This document shows, piece by piece, positions 60,184-64,000 of a stretch of 64,000 bases of DNA (position 1 is the stretch's first letter; each line of letters starts with the position of its first letter). The notes below the pieces were generated by a model that saw only the letters and a program-made list of their open reading frames with translations, was not told the DNA's origin and did no database searches. The stretch is taken from positions 1 to 64,000 of the forward strand of contig JANQWK010000033.1 in assembly GCA_030729925.1 (NCBI GenBank), written 5' to 3'. This stretch comes from Saprospiraceae bacterium (GTDB lineage Bacteria > Bacteroidota > Bacteroidia > Chitinophagales > Saprospiraceae). A program made the position numbers and the translations under genes.

Positions 60184-62264
60184 TACGCTAACAGTTTTCG
60201 CAGGGCAGCTGCTACTTTTTCCCCGGAGGGGAGCATAGCGGCTTCCAAGGTGCTGTTAAGCGGTATGGCGGGAAGGTTTTCAGCCCCTATCGCGGTTACA
60301 GGGGCGTCGAGATACGCAAAACAATGCTCCTGGATGCGTCCTGCCAGGCTTTGGGCAAAGCTGTGGTTAAGAGGCTCTTCTGTTACGACCAAACACCTGC
60401 CATGGGCTTTGACTGCATCAAATACGGCGGTTTCGTCGAGCGGAAACAGCGTCCGAAGATCCAGTATGCTGATAGCGGTGCCCAGTTGAGCCGCAGCTTG
60501 CAGCGCCCAATGCACGCCCATGCCATACGTGACCACGACCGCAGCCGATCCGGCTTCCCGCAACTCAGGGTCTGCTTCCCGCACCCATGCTGCTTTCCCC
60601 AACGGAAGGATGTAGTCTTCTGCCGGCATGATGGTTTTGGCGTAAGCCGTACCCGGTACCTTAGACCAGTACAGGCCTTTGTGTTCGAGCAGCACCACCG
60701 GATTGGGGTCGTAGTAGGCCGCTTTGAGCAAGCCCTTCAGGTCGGCACCGTTGCTGGGATAGGCAATTTTGATGCCCCGGATGTTGCACAACACGGATTC
60801 CACGCTGGAAGAGTGGTAAGGGCCTCCGCTGCCATAAGCTCCTATGGGAACCCGGATGATGGCGCTTACGGGCCATTTGCCGTTGCTGAGGTAGTTGGAG
60901 CGACTGAGTTCGGTAAACAACTGGTTGAGTCCCGGCCAGATGTAATCGGCAAATTGTACCTCGACTATGGGTTTTAGACCGACTGCCGACATCCCCACCG
61001 TACTGCCAATGATGAATGCCTCCTGAATAGGAGTGTTAAATACCCGATGATCTCCAAATTTTTTGGCCAGGGTAGCCGCTTCGCGAAAAACACCACCCAG
61101 TCTTTTACCCACATCCTGTCCATACAACAGACACTCCGGGTGCTTTCTCATCAGTTCCTCGACTCCGGTGAGGGCAGCATCTACCATAACGGTCTCTTTG
61201 CCTCCCTCGGGTACTCGTACGCCGGATTCGGCTACAATAGGGGTTGGAGCAAAATCATGGGCAAACAAATCGGCGGGTTCGGGGTCGGGGGCTGCTGCTG
61301 CCAGGTTGAAATGCTCCTGCACGGTAACCATGGCCGCTGCTTCGAGTGCAGCCAGTTGTTTTTCTTGTATTCCCGATTCCAACAAAGTCGCCCGAAATCG
61401 GGGGAAGGGATCCCGCGACTGGTGTTCCTCGAGATCATCCCGGTACCATTCTTTGCGGACGCCCGAGGTATGGTGGTTGAGCAAAGGAACCTTCGCATGG
61501 ATCAAAAAAGGTCTGCGCTCTTTTCGGATCAGTTGGATGACCCGCTCGATACAAGTATAAGCCTCAAAGAAATCGCTACCATCAATCGAGTAGGCTTCTA
61601 TGCCGTGGAAGCCCCGGATGTACTCAAAAGCATCTTGTGCTCTTGTTTCGGCGGCATTGGCCGAAATATCCCAGCCATTGTCTTGCACCAGATACAGGAT
61701 GGGCAGTTGTTTGAGTGCTGCCATCTGAAACGCCTCCGCTACTTCGCCCTCTGTGATGGAGGCATCGCCAAAAGAGCAGACCACTATCGGATTTTTTTGC
61801 TGTTTGTCGGAGACGAGATTTTCCTGCTCCCGATACCGGAGTCCCAGGGCTACCCCCGTTGCCGGTATTCCCTGCATGCCGGTGGCGGAAGACTGGTGGG
61901 GAATCTTGGGTCGGTGTTCGTCCCGAAGGCTTGGATGTGCGTAGTATGTTCTTCCTCCGGAAAAAGGATCGTCCTTTTTAGCCATTAGTTGGAGCATCAA
62001 CTCCTCCGGGCTGCAGCCCAGCGCCAGCAACATCGCATCGTCGCGGTAGTAGGGGAAAGCAAAATCCTGGGGGAGCAGCTGCATGCCCAGGGCAATCTGG
62101 ATCGCTTCGTGTCCCCGGGAAGTGGCATGCACATATTTGGAAACAACCTTAAAATGTTCTTCGAAAATGTCCGTCATGGCTTTGGCGGTAGCCATGATCC
62201 GATAGGCCTGCAGCAGTTTTTCTGCCGGGATACTCTTGTTGGTTTGGGTCATGGTTAGGGTCAT
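60180..62264 (-). CDS. Fused 2-oxoacid dehydrogenase E1 (alpha and beta), branched-chain/pyruvate type
   Basis: A 694-residue thiamine diphosphate enzyme that joins E1-alpha and E1-beta in one chain. N-terminal half: HATSRGHEAIQIALGMQLLP, and the TPP/Mg motif GDASITEGEVAEAFQMA with later DNGWDIS. C-terminal half, from about residue 355: YGQDVGKRLGGVFREAATLA, PIVEVQFADYIWPGLNQL, RVPIGAYGSGGPYHSSSVE and the transketolase C domain. Such fusions are common in Bacteroidota and oxidise 2-oxoisovalerate or pyruvate. E2 and E3 are not in the window. Starts at 62264 or 62252. Convergent with the 2OG oxygenase gene; overlaps it by 4 bp. Confidence 0.88.
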   Translation of the reverse strand: MTLTMTQTNKSIPAEKLLQAYRIMATAKAMTDIFEEHFKVVSKYVHATSRGHEAIQIALGMQLLPQDFAFPYYRDDAMLLALGCSPEELMLQLMAKKDDPFSGGRTYYAHPSLRDEHRPKIPHQSSATGMQGIPATGVALGLRYREQENLVSDKQQKNPIVVCSFGDASITEGEVAEAFQMAALKQLPILYLVQDNGWDISANAAETRAQDAFEYIRGFHGIEAYSIDGSDFFEAYTCIERVIQLIRKERRPFLIHAKVPLLNHHTSGVRKEWYRDDLEEHQSRDPFPRFRATLLESGIQEKQLAALEAAAMVTVQEHFNLAAAAPDPEPADLFAHDFAPTPIVAESGVRVPEGGKETVMVDAALTGVEELMRKHPECLLYGQDVGKRLGGVFREAATLAKKFGDHRVFNTPIQEAFIIGSTVGMSAVGLKPIVEVQFADYIWPGLNQLFTELSRSNYLSNGKWPVSAIIRVPIGAYGSGGPYHSSSVESVLCNIRGIKIAYPSNGADLKGLLKAAYYDPNPVVLLEHKGLYWSKVPGTAYAKTIMPAEDYILPLGKAAWVREADPELREAGSAAVVVTYGMGVHWALQAAAQLGTAISILDLRTLFPLDETAVFDAVKAHGRCLVVTEEPLNHSFAQSLAGRIQEHCFAYLDAPVTAIGAENLPAIPLNSTLEAAMLPSGEKVAAALRKLLAY

Positions 62265-62283
62265 TTTCTTTGGTTTTTTGGGG

Positions 62284-63069
62284 TCAGCGATTTTTTTGTT
62301 TGATCGCAGCCAGTGCGTTTTTGGCTTCCGGGGTCAAAATGAGTCGCCCGCTAATGGCCGCGCGCTGGGCGAGCAACTCGTCCCAGTGCTCCGTGCCCTC
62401 CCAGAAGGCTGCTTTGAGGGCCTGCATGGCTGCCGCACTGTAATCGGAAAGTCGGGCGAGGTACCCTTCGAGCCAGGCATCCATGGATGGGGTATCTTCA
62501 AAGACTTCCTGAAACAGGCCGTGCTGCTGAGCCCATTGGGCTGATTGCCAAGCTTCTGCCTGTATGGCGAGCTGGAGGGTAGCGGCTTTTCCCATCTTGC
62601 GTTCTACGGCCGGACCGACCACAAAGGGGCCTATCCCTACGGCAAGTTCGCTGAGTTTGATAGATGCAGCCTGTGTAGCTACGCAAAAATCGGTGGCTGC
62701 GGCAAGACCTACACCGCCGCCTACCGCTTTCCCCTGGATGCGACCTATGACCAGCTTGGGGCATTGGCGGAGGGCATTGATCACACGGGCAAAGCCCATA
62801 AAAAATTCAAGCCCCTGGTCGGGGTCTGCTATGGCCATGAGTTCGTCGAAACTCGCGCCTGCGCAAAAGGTTTTTTCGCCGGCGCTCTGTAGCAAAATCA
62901 CCTTCACCAGCGGATCAGCCCCGGCCAGGGCAATCTGTTCAGCAAGCCCGGACAGTAGTTTTCCCGGCAGGGAATTGTGCGCCGGATGAAAAAAGGTAAG
63001 TATGCCTATGGTTGCGCTGCGTTCGAAGCTTACCCAGCCTTCAGTATTGGGGTGCGTTTGCATCATCAT
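62284..63069 (-). CDS. Enoyl-CoA hydratase/isomerase, phenylacetate-pathway type
   Basis: A 261-residue crotonase-fold enzyme. It has the CoA-binding oxyanion-hole segments KTFCAGASFDELMA and QGKAVGGGVGLAAATDF and a following ELAVGIGPFVVGPAVERKMG. The GIGPFVVGPAVERK reading differs from canonical hydratases, where the second Glu lies in GLxPxxGG, so activity may be isomerase-like or atypical. Its ATG shares one base with the paaZ stop (TGATG), indicating translational coupling. A role in ring-cleavage or beta-oxidation steps of phenylacetate catabolism is inferred from paaZ. Confidence 0.85.
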   Translation of the reverse strand: MMMQTHPNTEGWVSFERSATIGILTFFHPAHNSLPGKLLSGLAEQIALAGADPLVKVILLQSAGEKTFCAGASFDELMAIADPDQGLEFFMGFARVINALRQCPKLVIGRIQGKAVGGGVGLAAATDFCVATQAASIKLSELAVGIGPFVVGPAVERKMGKAATLQLAIQAEAWQSAQWAQQHGLFQEVFEDTPSMDAWLEGYLARLSDYSAAAMQALKAAFWEGTEHWDELLAQRAAISGRLILTPEAKNALAAIKQKNR

Positions 63070-64000
63070 CAGTTATCGTCTTGGTTCAACATTTTTACCA
63101 TGGTGAGGATGGTCGCAATGGCGACGGTTTCCCCGCTTTGGTCATAGACATCCACGAGAAACTTCACGATGCCTTTTTTGATATCGTTTTCGTCGCGTTT
63201 TTCCTGAGCTATTTTTTCTCGTACCGTAAACCTGACTCCTATGGTCATGCCCGGATATACAGGCTTGGTAAAGCGGCAGCTGTCGAGGCCGTAATTGAGC
63301 AGTACCGGCCCTTTGGCGGGATCCACAAACAAACCGGCTGCTTTGGACAGTACAAAATACCCGTGTGCCACCCTTTTTTCGAATAGCGTGCCCTCCAGCG
63401 CGGTCTCGTCGGTATGGGCATAAAAATGATCGCCGGTCATGTTGGCAAAATTGACAATATCGGTTTCCGTGACGGTATGTTTGTGCGTGATCCAGGTTTC
63501 CCCAATCTGAAGTTCTTCGAAATGCTTGCGGAAGGGATGCACTGGGCTGCGAAGGTAGGGTGCTCCGTACTGATAGATCCCTGTGACTGCGGTCAGCATA
63601 CCGGGATCTGCCTGGATGGCGGTGGTCTGAAGATAGTGTTTGACTCCCCGCACACCGCCGAGTTCTGATCCTCCGCCTGCTCTGCCGGGACCTCCGTGGA
63701 GGAGCAGGGGCAGCGGGGAACCGTGTCCGGTGCTTTCCCGTGCACTTTGTTCGTTGAGCAGGTGAATACGGCCGTGATAAGCAGCCGCTTCCATGACATA
63801 ATCCCGGGCTATTTGCGGATCGGCAGTGGCCAGGGTGCTGACCAGCGAACCTTTGCCCAGTCGGACAATAGCTGCTGCCTCTGCTGCTTCCCGATAGGGG
63901 ATCAGGGTACATACCGGCCCAAAAGCCTCGATGTCATGCGTGGCTGTTTTTCCGAAGGGGTCGCGGTTCATCAGCACCACAGGTGCAAAAAAGGCCCCTT
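63069..64000 (-). CDS. paaZ: PaaZ, oxepin-CoA hydrolase / semialdehyde dehydrogenase (partial, cut at window edge)
   Basis: The open frame runs to the right window edge, so the 5' part (aldehyde dehydrogenase catalytic start) is missing. The visible part contains the end of the aldehyde dehydrogenase domain ([70 protein letters not shown]) and a complete MaoC-like hydratase domain ([30 protein letters not shown] with the Asp and His motif, and [10 protein letters not shown]). This arrangement is specific for PaaZ of the aerobic phenylacetyl-CoA pathway. It overlaps the enoyl-CoA hydratase by one base. Confidence 0.9.
   Translation of the reverse strand, partial: GAFFAPVVLMNRDPFGKTATHDIEAFGPVCTLIPYREAAEAAAIVRLGKGSLVSTLATADPQIARDYVMEAAAYHGRIHLLNEQSARESTGHGSPLPLLLHGGPGRAGGGSELGGVRGVKHYLQTTAIQADPGMLTAVTGIYQYGAPYLRSPVHPFRKHFEELQIGETWITHKHTVTETDIVNFANMTGDHFYAHTDETALEGTLFEKRVAHGYFVLSKAAGLFVDPAKGPVLLNYGLDSCRFTKPVYPGMTIGVRFTVREKIAQEKRDENDIKKGIVKFLVDVYDQSGETVAIATILTMVKMLNQDDN

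Noticed and set aside
1..64000. tRNA, rRNA, insertion sequences, integrases, phage genes, CRISPR-Cas or restriction genes
   Set aside because: Looked for by motif in intergenic DNA and protein content; none found. Short structured RNAs cannot be excluded without a covariance search.

Overview
This 64 kb window reads as a chromosomal stretch from a Bacteroidota bacterium, most likely of the Saprospiria/Lewinella-like branch (the phylum is well supported, the class is inference). The evidence is: GldN, a PorW/SprE-like lipoprotein and two secreted proteins with gliding-motility-type C-terminal domains, which together imply a type IX secretion system; bTHX; HU; -7 boxes of the form TAnnTTTG in front of many genes; almost no Shine-Dalgarno sequences; and typical Bacteroidota families (GH3, fused 2-oxoacid dehydrogenase E1, DUF6089-like and DUF6503-like proteins). 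I see no rRNA, tRNA, CRISPR array, insertion sequence, integrase or plasmid/phage module. The DNA is densely coding and looks like core genome with a few accessory patches.

Layout. 0-9 kb: gldN, a Na+/Ca2+ exchanger, a small outer-membrane protein, YbaB, then two convergent T9SS cargo genes (a LamG protein and a 1557-residue SprB-repeat protein) whose 3' ends form one perfect 32-bp palindrome. 9-15.4 kb: a thioredoxin-fold/SPOR protein, an XRE regulator divergent from an ECF sigma factor, a subtilase with a SPOR tail, a methyltransferase, a rhomboid protease and a proline-rich hypothetical. 15.5-22.8 kb: tdk, purH, coaX, an outer-membrane protein and two tandem paralogous repeat proteins. 22.9-32.3 kb: upp with a polysaccharide-deacetylase-like gene, lipA, an alkaline phosphatase, dprA, an SH3 protein, a glucosaminidase, a cystathionine synthase/lyase and HU. 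32.4-44.3 kb: a small lipoprotein, an oligopeptide importer (binding protein and two permeases, no ATPases), a TIGR01777-type epimerase, a HAD protein, an M23 peptidase, the PorW/SprE-like protein and an APC permease. 44.4-50.4 kb: a DUF6503-like lipoprotein, a GT9 glycosyltransferase, a two-gene FAD oxidoreductase/phosphonatase-like module, and a sigma/anti-sigma pair. 50.4-64 kb: aldo/keto reductase-unknown-GH3, bTHX, a PLP decarboxylase, a TonB-domain protein, glgA-glgC, a 2OG-Fe(II) oxygenase, a fused E1, an enoyl-CoA hydratase and the 3' part of paaZ, cut by the window edge.

How the parts work together. The envelope theme is strong: T9SS parts plus cargo, SPOR and LytM/glucosaminidase proteins, OM barrels and periplasmic TPR proteins. 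Metabolic modules are nucleotide salvage and synthesis (tdk, upp, purH), cofactors (coaX, lipA), glycogen synthesis (glgA, glgC), aromatic catabolism through phenylacetyl-CoA (paaZ with a hydratase) and probable aminophosphonate catabolism.

The most novel signals are non-coding. A REP-like element of about 75 bp with a large palindrome occurs three times in intergenic DNA. Its 29-nt head occurs alone just upstream of two genes. A 23-nt promoter motif is shared (22 of 23) by two unlinked genes. No single complete new defence or mobile system is evident.
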